From: Malus domestica
Taxonomy: Eukaryota > Streptophyta > Magnoliopsida > Rosales > Rosaceae
DNA length: 64,000 bases
Direction of reading: 5' to 3'
Assembly (NCBI RefSeq): GCF_042453785.1
Contig: NC_091673.1
Coordinates: 16,339,501 to 16,403,500, forward strand
Part shown: in pieces, positions 1 to 12,282 of the stretch
Layout of the letters: every line of letters starts with the position of its first letter
Position numbering within the stretch: position 1 is the first letter of the stretch
The notes under the pieces: generated by a model
Database searches by the model: none
The model's input: only the letters and a program-made list of their open reading frames with translations
What the model was told of the DNA's origin: nothing
Position numbers and translations under genes: made by a program

Positions 1-113
1 TTATACCCATAACCGTTTATTTATTTAAACAGTTACCCATAACCGTAACCGTGACATGTAAATGGACGGGTAACCGTGGTTACCCACAACTGATGGGTAT
101 TTGCCCATCCCTA
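1..113. mobile_element. Right end of a hAT-like transposon (partial)
   Basis: The window opens in A+T-rich sequence with repeated 'ACCCATAACCG' and 'GGGTAACCG' motifs and stops at 'GCCCATCCCTA'. Read on the minus strand this begins TAGGGATGGGCAAATACCC, which resembles the terminal repeat of plant hAT elements. The other end lies outside the window, so neither the target duplication nor the class can be confirmed. Confidence 0.4.
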
Positions 114-370
114 ACTTCTACCAAGCCTAAATACTCGACCATCATATATTATGCAATCCGTACTGGCTCATGATACGTTACGATGGCAATTGATGTCAAG
201 CATAAAAGCATACAACATATTTAAGATCATAAATACAGTAACACTTGAGGTACAGCTGCATAAATGAAAGTGATCATTGCTACTTATTGTATGTACGATA
301 TTTTAATTATCATTTGCTTCGGATCATTCTACTTGACCTTTCGGAGCAGGCTTCGGTGTTGCCGTGCAGT

Positions 371-2192
371 TCATTGACCTGCAACCTCCAATCCATTGCC
401 TGCACAACAAAGCATGATTGAGAAACTGAAAGGAAAGGAATGACAAATGTTCTTCTCTAGTAATAGCATAGCAATGGGAAAGCTGATTGAAATCCATAGT
501 GCATAATCAGTATACAACTGAGAGAAGATTCTCTGTGTTTGTCGGTAAATGATCTTCCATCTTCAAAATCGGGCATGCCATTCAATACTGTGTTCAATCT
601 TTCAATTAGTTTCTCAACATATCATATTGATCCTGTCATTTTGTTCATAAAGCGATGAGTAATCCCAGCAATCCCCGCATGCTTATCCAAAATTCTAACA
701 CCTTTAACCCAAGATAAATGGCTCTTGCTTAAGTTGCAATCTTGAACACAACATATATCAACAATATATGATTAGAAAGGCTTACCATCTGGATCAAAGA
801 AGAAGACTTGCTTGACCTTACCATCAGGTAAGGACCTCTCAAACGTCTGGATTCCCTTTTCCTGCACAACCAAATTTGTTCATAGAACTCGCATCAAAGA
901 ATGGTTGATAAAATAAATAAATTAAATGAGAACAAACCAACATACAAAGCCTTTAAACCTTTGTCTTTGCCCCTTCTAAAAAAAGGCCCCAACCTATTTA
1001 AGCCTGTTTTAGAAACCAACTTTGTTTTTAAGGGGAAGAAAACGGCTCCAATCAAATTCTTCTTAAAGCTTCCCAACTTCTTACCCCAACAAAACAAGCT
1101 AAACAGAACCAATAAAAAAAACGACTTTGTACGTCATGAGGATAACTTAACTAGTCGTCTCCCACTCTCTCATTTGGTCTAGAAAGGTCAAAGGTTGCGT
1201 TTTTGGTTCTTCTTTCTCCCAAAATTTATGCACGTGAGCTTGTTTTGAAGCTTTTCCATTGCATTGAATCTTCAGCTATGTCATTCATGTTCTGTTCCGC
1301 GTCTTAGTATATAGCTAAGTTCGTATTACTATCAGTTCATAGTTATACGAACATGTATATATAGGGTGAAAAAATAGTTAGCAAATAAAAGCGAGAGCTC
1401 ATATTGTACATAACAAATGCCTCATCTAGCCTAAGATTTGATTTCACATTTCAAGACTCAATTCCATAAAGGTTCACACAAGTAGATCCGGCCAGTTGAC
1501 AGCGGTAGCGGCGGCACCCTCGAACGCAACTTCGACCGCCCACCACCACTAGTCATAAAATTGAGTAGTTTAGAATATCGTCTTTGTAAAAAGAAAATGG
1601 TCCATAAAAACTTTCACTTTTCACTGTAACAATCAAACTCCACAAAGCACAAATCTTTTTCACCTCCAAATGAAAACCAACAGGGCAGCAATCACAAATT
1701 CAATTCAAATCATAAAAATCCCAAAAGGGTAAATTTAAAAACGGATTCATAGTTTTATACCTTGAGGGTTTTCACAAAAGACTGGAAATTGGAGACGTTG
1801 AAGCAGATGTGGTGGCCTCTGGGGAGGTGGCTCGGGTCAGCAACCGGTGACGTAGCGCTCCATGGTCCTTCCGGAAGGTTAAAACTAGGGTTTCTTTCGA
1901 TCAGGTGGAGAGCGAAATTCCCAGGCGCCTTGAGCCATATCACCTTGAACTCCCCGAAGTTTGGGCTCTCAATCTCCTCGAGCCCAAATATCTACAACGA
2001 TCGTAAAATCAAAATTAATTAGATTAACTAATTGCTAATTAGCTTGTTAAAGTGACGTAATTATAAGAATCGAAATAGGGAATTAAATTAGGAAAGGTGA
2101 AGGACCTCTTTGTAGAAATCGGCGAGACGCCGAATGTCGGAGGATTCTCTCGAAATGTGGTTGAGACTCACTCCTGTTGCCATTGCCGCCAT
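371..2192 (-). CDS. VOC-superfamily (glyoxalase I-like) protein, 4 exons
   Basis: Spliced minus-strand gene. Exons are 2106-2192, 1761-1991, 786-861 and 371-399, all with GT-AG introns; the sum is 423 nt, giving 140 aa plus stop. The protein is one small vicinal-oxygen-chelate fold. The first beta strand has SLNHISRES near residue 10, the centre has NPSFNLPEGPWSATSP and PRGHHICFNV, and the end is KQVFFFDPDGNGLEVAGQ, the closing metal-site strand of this family. Length and exon pattern fit plant 'lactoylglutathione lyase/glyoxalase I family' proteins of about 140 aa. True glyoxalase activity is not implied, because many plant members lack it. Two in-frame ATGs are possible, at 2192 and 2183. 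It is divergent from the PPR gene, with 240 bp between start codons. No disruption is seen. Confidence 0.85.
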
Positions 2193-2228
2193 TTCTTTCT
2201 TCTTTCTTTTGGTAAGCGCTTTGGGGGA

Positions 2229-2240
2229 CCTTATATAAGG
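2229..2240 (-). promoter_or_regulatory. Palindromic TATA element of the VOC gene
   Basis: CCTTATATAAGG is a perfect 12-bp palindrome, 37-48 bp upstream of the VOC-gene ATG at 2192. It holds a TATATAAG core readable on either strand. Its position suggests it is the minus-strand TATA box with a very short leader. It also lies about 190 bp from the PPR start, so a shared divergent promoter is possible. Confidence 0.45.
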
Positions 2241-2432
2241 CTGATGTGAAAACGACGTCGTGAAACGTCATTGCTTTGTGAATTCAGAACGTGTAAATAG
2301 TAGTTGAGCAAAGTACTGGTGTAATAGGCCGCCACAGTTCACAAACAAATCCGGTAAGGAAATTTCACAAAAGCCCCTAATGCACTCCTAACTTCCCTCC
2401 CTACCCCTCAATCATGACCCTAATTACTAACA

Positions 2433-4579
2433 ATGCCATTCCTCGCTCCCAACACGCTCGCCTCCCTGGTCGAATCCGCCGTGTCGACGCACTCCCCTCT
2501 GCTCGCCCGGGCGGCGCATGCCCACATGATCAGAACCCTCGGAGCGTCTCTCCCCTCCTTCCTCTCCAATCACCTCGTCAACATGTACTCCAAACTCGAC
2601 CTCCCCGACTCAGCCCAACTCGTCCTCCGACTCAGCCCATCTCGCTCAGTCGTCACCTGGACCTCCCTCATCGCCGGTTCTGTCCAAAACGGCCATTTCG
2701 CCTCCGCTATCCTCCATTTCTCTAACATGCGCCGCGAGTCTATCCAGCCCAACGATTTCACCTTCCCTTGCGCCTTCAAGGCCTCGGGTTTGCTGCGGTT
2801 GCCTGTCACAGGAAAACAGCTCCATGCGCTAGCTGTCAAGGCCGGGCAGATATGCGATGTCTTTGTTGGGTGCAGCGCTTTTGATATGTACTGCAAGACG
2901 GGTCTCCGAGACGAGGCTCGGAATGTGTTTGATGAAATGCCCGAGAGAAACCTTGCGACGTGGAATGCGTACATGTCGAATGCGGTTCTTGACGGGCGGC
3001 CGCTAAATGCGGTTTACAAGTTTATTGAGTTTCTGCGGGCGGGTGGGGAGCCTAATTCGATTACGTTTTGTGCGTTTCTCAATGCATGTTCGGATACATC
3101 GAGTCTGGAGCTCGGGAAACAGTTACATGGGTTTGTGATGCGATGTGGGTTTGGCAAAGATGTGTCGGTTTTAAATGGGCTTATTGACTTTTATGGGAAG
3201 TGCCGGGAGGTCGGGTTTTCAATGACGGTTTTTTATGGAATTGGTCAGCGGAATGATGTTTCTTGGTGCTCTATGGTGGCTGCGTGCGTGCAGAATGATG
3301 AGGAGGAGAAGGCATGCGAGTTCTTTTTACGGGCGATGAAAGAAGGGGTTAAGCCGACTGACTTCATGGTTTCGAGTGTTCTAAGTGCTTGTGCTGGGGT
3401 TGCGTGGCTTGAACAGGGTAGGTCAGTTCACTCGGTTGCAGTGAAGGCGTGTGTGGAGGGAAATGTATTTGTTGGGAGTGCACTTGTTGACATGTATGGA
3501 AAATGTGGCTGCATAGAAGATGCCAAGCGTGCCTTTGATGAGATGCCTTCGAGGAACTTGATCACTTGGAACGCAATGGTAGGTGCGTACGCACATCAAG
3601 GGCTTGCCGATATGGCTTTGGCATTGTTCAAGGAAATGTGCACCCAAAGTCACGAGTTTAAACCAAATTATGTTACATTGGTGTGTGTATTATCGGCATG
3701 TAGTAGGGCAGGGGCTGTGCAAATGGGGATGCGGATCTTTGAGTCAATGAAAGCAAAGTATGGAATTGAACCAGGGGCAGAGCATTATGCATGTGTTGTG
3801 GACTTGCTAGGGCGAGCTGGGATGATAGAGCGAGCTTACGAGTTTATTACAAAGATGCCAATTCGGCCAACGATTTCCATTTGGGGGGCACTTCTTGGGG
3901 CTTGTAAAATGTATAGGAATACAGAATTGGGGAAGATTGCAGCTGACAAGTTATTTGAACTCGATCCTAAAGACTCCGGCAACCACGTGGTGCTTTCTAA
4001 CATGTTTGCAGCTTGCGGCAGGTAAATATCCCATTGTAGTGTTGCTATCTAGAATCCTACACGCTTTGTGGCGTTTAAACAAACTGATATCTGTTTGGCA
4101 ATTCTCAATGCAGGTGGGAAGAAGCAACGCTTGTGAGAAAGGGAATGAAAGATGTTGGGATAAAAAAGGGTGCAGGCTACAGTTGGATCGCAGTCAAGAA
4201 TGCAGTCCACGTCTTCCAAGCAAAGGACACCGCCCACGAAAGGAATTCAGAGATTCAGGCAATGCTAAGTGAGTTAAGGAGGAAAATGGACGAAGCTGGC
4301 TATATTGCTGACACCAATTTTGCGCTGTTTGATATAGAGGAAGAAGAGAAAGTGTCGGAAGTTTGGTACCACAGCGAGAAGATTGCGCTAGCGTTTGGAC
4401 TCATATCCCTCCCTCCCGGGGTGCCTATAAGGATAACAAAGAACCTTAGGATCTGTGGGGATTGCCATGGTGCAATCAAGTTCATTTCTGGAATTGTAGG
4501 TAGAGAAATTATTGTGAGAGATAACAATCGGTTTCATCGCTTTAGAGATGGTCATTGCTCGTGTAGAGATTATTGGTGA
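2433..4579 (+). CDS. MEF11: DYW-type PPR protein, MEF11/LOI1-like mitochondrial RNA-editing factor
   Basis: Two exons, 2433-4021 and 4114-4579, are split by a 92-bp GT-AG intron inside an Arg codon. The product is 684 aa, usual for a PLS-class PPR protein. The body is a run of PPR motifs, for example [31 protein letters not shown] and [17 protein letters not shown]. It is followed by E/E+ motifs and a complete DYW deaminase domain with [11 protein letters not shown], a CGDCH zinc site, [11 protein letters not shown] and the terminal DYW. Such proteins bind organelle transcripts base by base and direct C-to-U editing. Overall sequence character matches Arabidopsis At4g14850 (MEF11/LOI1), a mitochondrial editing factor; that orthology is from recognition and was not tested. 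Without the intron the frame stops just after 4021. The MITE begins about 20 bp after the stop. Confidence 0.88.
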
Positions 4580-4598
4580 TAATTTAAAATTGTTCTAA

Positions 4599-4746
4599 GG
4601 GGTGTGATATCCACACATCCCATTTTACTTCTCACACACCTTTTTAATTTTCGGCCGTCGGATTAGATGAATTGAAGAAGATCAACGGACATAAATTATC
4701 AAGGGGTGTGTGAGAAGTAAAATGGAGTGTGTGGATAACACACCCC
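4599..4746. mobile_element. Mutator-type MITE, 148 bp, with 9-bp target duplication
   Basis: The ends are long inverted repeats of about 45 bp: GGGGTGTG...CTTCTCACACACC on the left and GGTGTGTGAGAAG...CACACCCC on the right. Flanks are identical 9-mers, TTGTTCTAA, at 4590-4598 and 4747-4755. A 9-bp duplication with long terminal repeats and no coding capacity is the hallmark of non-autonomous Mutator-like elements. It probably lies in the 3' UTR of the PPR gene. Confidence 0.85.
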
Positions 4747-4755
4747 TTGTTCTAA

Positions 4756-5100
4756 TCATTTAAAAAAAAAAAAAATTCTACCGGGAAATTATTGAGCTAC
4801 GCACACAGCATATCTTGTAGATAACAGTAATGCTACTACGGTCACTAACTTGATCTCAACTTTTTAATGTCAATTTGCATGAACATAGCACAATTGGCAT
4901 ATTGACTCATCAGGTAGGACCTATGTTATGATAAAAGTTGGCGATTCAACTTTTTAAAATTGGGAAGCGATGTTCACATATCTTTTTTAGCCTTTTACCT
5001 ATTTAAGTCTGGCCGTTGATTCTATCTGATTTATTTAGTCTGATGGTAATAAATAAAAAAGTGAGAAGTTAAAAAATAGTGTGAAAATCACTTTTTAAAA
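4756..5100. other. Intergenic, no gene seen
   Basis: A+T-rich sequence with short poly-A runs. A degenerate MITE-like stretch containing AGTGAGAAGTTAAAAAATAG near 5060 resembles the terminal motifs of small Rosaceae MITEs, but no boundaries or duplications could be fixed. Confidence 0.4.
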
Positions 5101-6148
5101 GAAAAAAATATGATCGTTTAGCTCAATTTAGAACGTCTCTTGACGCGGAGGAACTTTGGTTGGAAGAAGCTCAAGATTTTCTTTTGGATTCTTTATTGAT
5201 GATTGTAACTCCACAATTATTTGCTAGCGGAAGACTTAGAATGAAAGACCGTATTTGACAATTCACTCTGTCTATGGATCCTTTGTGTCTTTTTGCATGA
5301 TGAAGATGTAGATCATTTTGCATTGTTCGTTTGCCAGGGCTATTTGGAGTGGTACTGTTTCTTCTTGTCCTTCCTCCTCCTTACACACATGTGGTCAGCT
5401 ATCTCTCTATAAATACCTCATTCTCCACCAAATTCTAGTAAGCTTTTGGTATGTAATTAAGCTCTAAACTCTCCCTGTTTTCAAAGAAACTGACTTAGGC
5501 ATCGGAGATCCATTGGCCAAACCCCCACCATATCTGCTTCACTGACTCCAATCTCCCATCCGTATCCCAAACCCTCAAGCTATATATGCAATGCAATGCA
5601 TGTTTTATTTTTGCTGGTTATTTATATATTCCTTCCTCTATTCGACTCAATAGCGAGTTATCAGAACAAGTTTGGTCGTGCAGGAAAAGCGAATTCAGAC
5701 TTCTGAGAGGTGCGTAAATGATGGTACGCTCCAGCAAGTCTTCTTCTTTGATATAGACGGTAAGATTTTCGTATCACAATTATTTTTATATATACAGGTA
5801 TATTATGACTACGAATTTGAATAAGTTTCGCCATTATCATACTAGGAGTCTTTGTCATTCCTTTCAGTTAAGATTTTAGTTTTAAATTAATTCTTCAATT
5901 CTTGGACGCTTTCCCTTCTTTTTCTCAATCAGTCTTTACTGGTGCAGGGAATGGCCTGGAGGTTGGAGCATCTCAATGAATTCCGCAGCAGCACCTAGGG
6001 CAGCTTTCGAATGGTCGAGTGGGATTGATATGAAGCAGACGATCACTAAATTTTAATTACATATATATAACAAGTTGCAAACTTACAACGTATGCAGCTG
6101 TTTCTCAAGTGTTGTTATATATATATGTTTGCTTTTATGATTGTCTTC
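5101..6148 (+). mobile_element. Probable LTR remnant with promoter and leader signature
   Basis: A TATA box (CTATAAATACC, near 5408) is followed about 80 bp later by CTGACTTAGGCATCGGAG and a C-rich stretch. That arrangement is typical of the R/U5 part of plant Ty3/gypsy LTRs. A related motif, TTTGGCATCGGAGG, is found on the minus strand near 15045. The ends are not defined and no ORF is convincing. Confidence 0.4.
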
Positions 6149-6476
6149 TGTTGATGCACAAAATCAGAGGTCTTGGAACAACGTAAATCCGACCGTGAAT
6201 CTGCAAGAAATGTAAATAACACAAGATGTATCGTGGTTCACCCTAAGGTTTGGGCTACGTCCACACTGATTGGAGTATTTGTGAGGGGGAGAGTGTGAGA
6301 GGTTTGCTCTAGATAGGAGAGGCTTAGGGTTTGTGAGAGTGAGAAGGCCTTTTTATAGAATAAGGGCTCCTCCCCTTTTTACATATTTGCCCCTTTCTTT
6401 ATTACATAATTACATTTGAGTCCTCCGAGTATTTATACGAGGTTTAAATACGGAGGCCCTAAGTATGGTATAAACA
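6149..6476 (-). repeat. 3' LTR of the 6149-10190 element
   Basis: It starts TGTTGATGCACAAAATC and ends AAGTATGGTATAAACA. The shared inner segment around 'AAGATGTATCGTGGTTCACC' is near-identical to 9884-9923. On the minus strand this reads GGTGAACCACGAT..., a motif common near plant LTR 3' ends, agreeing with minus orientation. A purine-rich stretch (minus strand CTTAGGGGACTAC) directly precedes it and may be the polypurine tract. Confidence 0.8.
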
Positions 6477-6689
6477 GTAGTCCCCTAAGTCTTCAGTCAA
6501 GAGAGTCTTTTGGCTGGAGACTTGAAATTCAGTCCATGTGTGAGCCGAAGTAACTAGATGCCGTCTTGAATTGATGCTCGATATGGGGCAGTGCTCAATC
6601 TGAAATGATGCTCAACTAGAAGTAGCACACGCTGCTCGGCTGCTCGGCTCGTGGCTTATGTTGCCTTGGTTGACTTGGCTTTGTGGCGT

Positions 6690-7200
6690 TTAAAGGTGAG
6701 GGAATCCCTTTTATAGAATAAGGGCTCACTCTTCAATACATGAATGATGGGCTAGAGTTAATGCTCTCTAATGATGGTGAGGGAGTCCCTTTTATAGAAT
6801 AAGGGCTCGCTCCTCAATACATAAATGATGGGTTATGAGTGATGCTCGCGGCGAGACGATTGCTCAGCTAGCGGCGATGCTCTCTAACGAAGGTGAAGGA
6901 GTCCCTTTTATAAAATAAGGGCTCGCTCCTCAGTACATGAATAATGGGTTAGGAGTGATGCTCGTGGCGATGCGGTTGCTCAACTGGCGGCGATGCTCTC
7001 TAACGAAGGTAAGGGAGTCCCTTTTATAAAATAAGGGCTCGCTCCTTAATATATAAATGATAGGCTAAGTCTCCCAAGTATTTTTCATGAGTGCTCTCTA
7101 ATGAAAGTGAAGTAGTCCCTTTTATAGAATAAGGGCTCGCTCCTCAGTACATAGATTATGGGCTAAGTCCCCTAAGTATTTTCCATGAGGCCCAGTTGAG
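6690..7200. repeat. Tandem repeat, about 120-130 bp unit
   Basis: At least four imperfect copies of a unit carrying 'GGAGTCCCTTTTATAGAATA', 'AGGGCTCGCTCCTCA' and 'GATGCTCTCTAACGAAGG'. They lie inside the 6149-10190 LTR element. Confidence 0.7.
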
Positions 7201-7319
7201 GCCCAATATATGGTACATAATGTAGTCCCCCAAGTCTTCGGTCAATAGAGTTTGTTGGCTGGAGACTTCAAATTGAATCCATGTATGGGCCGAAGTGGCG
7301 GTTGTTCGGAGGTGGTATT

Positions 7320-8060
7320 TGTATACCCTGCACTGAAGCTTTGTAGGTGAAGCTTTGCAAGTGAAGCTTTGAAGCTAGAGCTCTTTAAATGAAGCTTTCG
7401 AAACTGGAGCTTTTGTAAATGAACCTTTTGAAGCTAGAGCTCTGTAAATGAACCTTTTGAAGCTAGAGCTATGTAAATGAAGCTTTTGAAGCTGATTGAC
7501 ATGAGTGATGCTCATGAATGTTTATGTTGATTGACATGAGTGATGCTCATGGATGTTGTCATGAGTGATGCTCATGAATGTTAACATGAGTGATGCTTAT
7601 GAATGTTGACATGAATAATGGTCATGAATGTTTATGTATGATTGTCATGAGTGATGCTCATGAATGTTTATGTATGAATGACATGAGTAATGCTCATGTA
7701 TAATTTGGAGTACTGGGCGTACTTTTGATCACCTGGTTGGTGGCATGAAGGAGAGTACGGGTTGTATATTTCATCACCTGATTGGTGGCATGAATGGTTA
7801 ATTGCCAAATGATATTAGAGTACGGGTTGTACATATCATCACTTGGTTTGTGCTAATAGCGGCAGGTTGCCGAATAATTTTGGACTACTGGACGTACTTT
7901 TGATCACCTGGTTGGTGGTAATAGTGGCAGGTTGCCGAATAATTTTGGAGTACTGGGCGTACTTTTGATCACCTGATTGGTGCTAATAGCGGCAGGTTGC
8001 CAAATAATTTTGGAGTACTGGGCGTACTTTTGGTCACCTGGTTGGTGATAATAGAGGGCC
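7320..8060. repeat. Cluster of short tandem repeats in LTR element
   Basis: Three arrays follow one another. First are GAAGCTTT-type repeats (about 7340-7500). Next are copies of 'ATGAGTGATGCTCATGAATG' (about 7490-7700). Last is a 'TTTTGATCACCTGGTTGGTG' unit with 'GGCAGGTTGCC' (about 7700-8050). Close relatives of the first and third appear at 53.6-57.7 kb in the large gypsy element, so the two elements share ancestry in this segment. Confidence 0.7.
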
Positions 8061-8824
8061 TAGCTTTTTTTGGCATATGGGCCTTCGCCCTCCATATGAC
8101 ATTGCAGCCCATTATTTTGGGCTTACCGTTTTTTTTAATTATTATTATTATTATTACCCTCTGATGGGGTTTATACAGATATCTCCGAAAGATACGAAAA
8201 ATAAATTACATCATTCAAAAATAAAGGTTTCGACATTTACAGATTGTTGGTGCGTACTGTGCCTACTGCGTACTGGGTTGCTTTTGTTGGTAGCGTTCGT
8301 TGGCTTGGATGGTTTTTTTAGAGACTGGGAGTAACAGCTGCTGTCAGATCTGAATTCGAATGAGCTGGCTTGTTGGCCCATCATCATCATGGTTGTAGAC
8401 TGCACCATCCCACTATGCACCCCATTAATATTATTTGCTTTTGTTTACTTTTAGCTTTGCTCTTTTCTTTTTCTCTTTTTCTTTTTCTGAAATATTCTCT
8501 CAACCACATCATAGTAGGTGTGGCAGCAATGGGTGGAAGGAAAAGTCGCCATCTCTCTATCTCTTCCATTGCTTGTTTAGGTCTTCAGCAAGTATTCGAC
8601 GCTGATAGTTCCCGTACTGTAGGGTTGCCCAAACAGGAAAAACCAAGTGGAACCCAATTGGAGAAGGAGAAAACCCATCTCCACGTAAAGACAACAGTTG
8701 ATACTACTCTAATAACACTTCATGCAAGACCAAACTTCACTGTGATTGTGGCGGACACTGGTAGCTGCAAAACTTGGTATATGTGATGAGGTTCTGCACT
8801 TATTGAATGACCTCAACCTTGAGA

Positions 8825-9395
8825 TCAGACGCCAGGATTTGGATCACTTAACATCTGTAGAATCGAAGGAAGTATAGTACGCTGAAGTGGAAGTTCAGTT
8901 GATGCAAAAAGTCCAATTGCTGAGGTGACCGTCCGCACAAACTCTTCTCGAACTCTCCAGCTTTTGTGCTTCCAGGCATAAGATCCTGTTCTTTCAACAA
9001 TGATTGTCGAAGAAGAAAACTCCATGAGTGTAAGCAGGAGCCTCCGAGCGGCATCGCGAACAGGCTGTTTGCCATCGCCCAAATGCTCGACGACGGCGGG
9101 AACAAGCGTATTGAAATGAGGTTTGAGGTGGTCGCCGGAGAGCACAGCGGCGGAGGCCAATGCCTGCACAGCACCCTGAGAGACTTTGAAGTTGTTGTCC
9201 TTGAGAAGATCCAAGCAGCAGTCGACGAGTGACGTCACCTCCGACGAACTCAGGCTCTTTCTGGATGCTTTCAGAAGCTGATGCAGGCGCTCCACTCCCG
9301 CCATGCGCTCCTTGGTGTCCTTGGCACGCGCGAGCTCCAGCCCTTCCTCAATCGGATCAACTTTAGGGTTCTCTGGGGGCGTGATCTGGTGCGGT
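8825..9395 (-). pseudogene. CLASP N-terminal gene fragment carried by retroelement
   Basis: An open frame on the minus strand encodes the N-terminal TOG/HEAT-repeat region of plant CLASP (CLIP-associated protein, a microtubule plus-end and cortical-array regulator). Recognisable stretches are ELARAKDTKERMAGVERLHQ, DGKQPVRDAARRLLLTLME, HKSWRVREEFVRTVTSAIG and LQMLSDPNPGV. About 177 codons remain, against more than 1,400 in full CLASP. The codon before the family's usual EE.LELARAKD start reads ATT, so the original ATG seems lost; the first ATG left is at 9304. A TGA follows DPNPGV at about 8826. It sits in the sense orientation of the surrounding LTR element, next to its primer-binding leader. 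A capture is inferred; expression is unknown. Confidence 0.75.
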
Positions 9396-9800
9396 CGAGC
9401 TCAGATCTAGTGAATTAGGTGGTTCCCATGGAAGTTGCTGGTATCTAGTACTCAAATAAGTTTACTTCGCCATGGCTGAGAGACATTGGAGAAGAGGGAG
9501 CAGAGCTCCGAACCATAAGGCCTCGGAGGCCATAGCTAAACAGCTTGAGCTGGGTAGATTTAGTATATCCAAATGTGGAGGATGAAGAGAGGGTGAGAGA
9601 GTACAGTTGCTCTGGATCTGCGACTGTCAGACATGGATAGAAGAGGGTGGGTGCTAGTAAGACACCTGTTGGGTTTTCCAGATGAAGGAAGAAAGGTGGG
9701 TGCTTGTTAGCATGTATTTTTCGTTTGGTTCTTAGGTTTCTGCAGATTCACGTGGAGGTGAACAAATGAAAGAGAACTGACACAACTTTTCGTATCATTT

Positions 9801-9816
9801 CCCACAGACGGCGCCA
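9801..9816 (-). other. Primer-binding site of the 6149-10190 element
   Basis: Minus strand TGGCGCCGTCTGTGGG, two bases from the inner end of the right LTR. TGGCGCC complements the CCA end of a tRNA, as expected for minus-strand DNA priming. Which tRNA is used was not determined. Confidence 0.7.
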
Positions 9817-9818
9817 AA

Positions 9819-10190
9819 TGTTGAAGCACAAAACCGGAGGTCTTGGAACAACGTAAATCCGACCGTGAATCTGCAAGAAATGTAAATAACATAAGATGTA
9901 TCGTGGTTCACCCCAAGGTTTGGGCTACGTCCACACTGATTGTATTTCTCTGAGAGTATTTGTGAGGGAGAGAGTGTGAGAGCTTTGCTCTAGATAGAAG
10001 AGGCTTCGAGAGGGGGTGAGAGGGCCTAGGAATTGATCTCCCCTAATTGTGAGGGTGAGGAGTCATTTTATAGAATAATGGCTCCTCACTTATTACATAT
10101 TTGCCCCTCCATTTATTACATAATTACATTTGAGTCATCCGAGTATTTGTACGAGATCTAAATACGGAGACCCTAAGTATGGTATAAACA
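9819..10190 (-). repeat. 5' LTR of the 6149-10190 element
   Basis: Similar to 6149-6476 over its length but 44 bp longer, mainly through extra sequence around 10000-10060. It starts TGTTGAAGCACAAAACC and ends GGTATAAACA. Confidence 0.8.
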
Positions 10191-11907
<1,717 letters not shown>

Positions 11908-11929
11908 TAATTTGGGTAATATTTTTTTT

Positions 11930-12081
11930 AAACAAATGATATTATCTATACTAACAGAGAGAGGGTAGGCTTAGCCTCATAATGAGTTAGTAATAATGTG
12001 GTTCAAATTCGTCTTTGGCGAAAATCGAACCTAAGACTTACAAGTGAAAAGGAATATCATTAGACTGTATTACTAAATGGC
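11930..12081 (-). mobile_element. tRNA-derived SINE, copy 1
   Basis: On the minus strand it begins with a tRNA-like head carrying a box B relative (TAGGTTCGATTTTCGCC), and it ends in an A-rich tail. It is homologous to the SINE at 40915-41090. It is flanked by TAATTTGGGTAATATT at 11908 and 12082. Confidence 0.75.
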
Positions 12082-12099
12082 TAATTTGGGTAATATTTT

Positions 12100-12266
12100 T
12101 TTTTTTTTGGAGTACATCAATATTTTTATACTAGGGAAAAGGGATTTGGGTATGCCACACAATGAGCAACCTAATTTGATATCGAATTCATAATCCATGA
12201 GATTCGAACATAAGATCTCTCACTTCTAAGCGAAGATGAGTACCACCAGACTGTAGTACTGAGTGA
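12100..12266 (-). mobile_element. tRNA-derived SINE, copy 2, same target site
   Basis: A diverged relative of copy 1. On the minus strand it has GTACTACAGTCTGGTGGTAC and TATGTTCGAATCTC (box A/B-like) and an A-rich tail seen as poly-T at about 12096-12108 on the plus strand. It is flanked by TAATTTGGGTAATATT (12082) and TAATTTAGATAATATT (12267). Confidence 0.65.
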
Positions 12267-12282
12267 TAATTTAGATAATATT

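Larger units (their letters stand above)
6149..10190 (-). mobile_element. Non-autonomous LTR retrotransposon with captured CLASP fragment
   Basis: Two related direct repeats beginning TGTTGA.GCACAAAA and ending TATGGTATAAACA flank about 3.3 kb: 6149-6476 (328 bp) and 9819-10190 (372 bp). Flanking pentamers are TCTTC (6144-6148) and TCATC (10191-10195), one mismatch. The primer-binding site beside the right LTR (minus strand TGGCGCCGTCTGTGGG) shows the element reads on the minus strand. No gag or pol domain is present. The interior holds a CLASP gene piece plus tandem repeats shared in style with the large element at 50-63.6 kb, so it is probably mobilised by Tat-type relatives. Confidence 0.8.

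Noticed and set aside
4019-4025. Stop codon in the PPR frame, suggesting a truncated pseudogene
   Set aside because: A GT-AG intron at 4022-4113 restores the frame exactly and yields a complete E/DYW end.
8370-8786. Plus-strand 138-aa ORF with a hydrophobic stretch
   Set aside because: Antisense within the non-coding interior of the LTR element; CT-rich composition explains the hydrophobic run; no family recognised.
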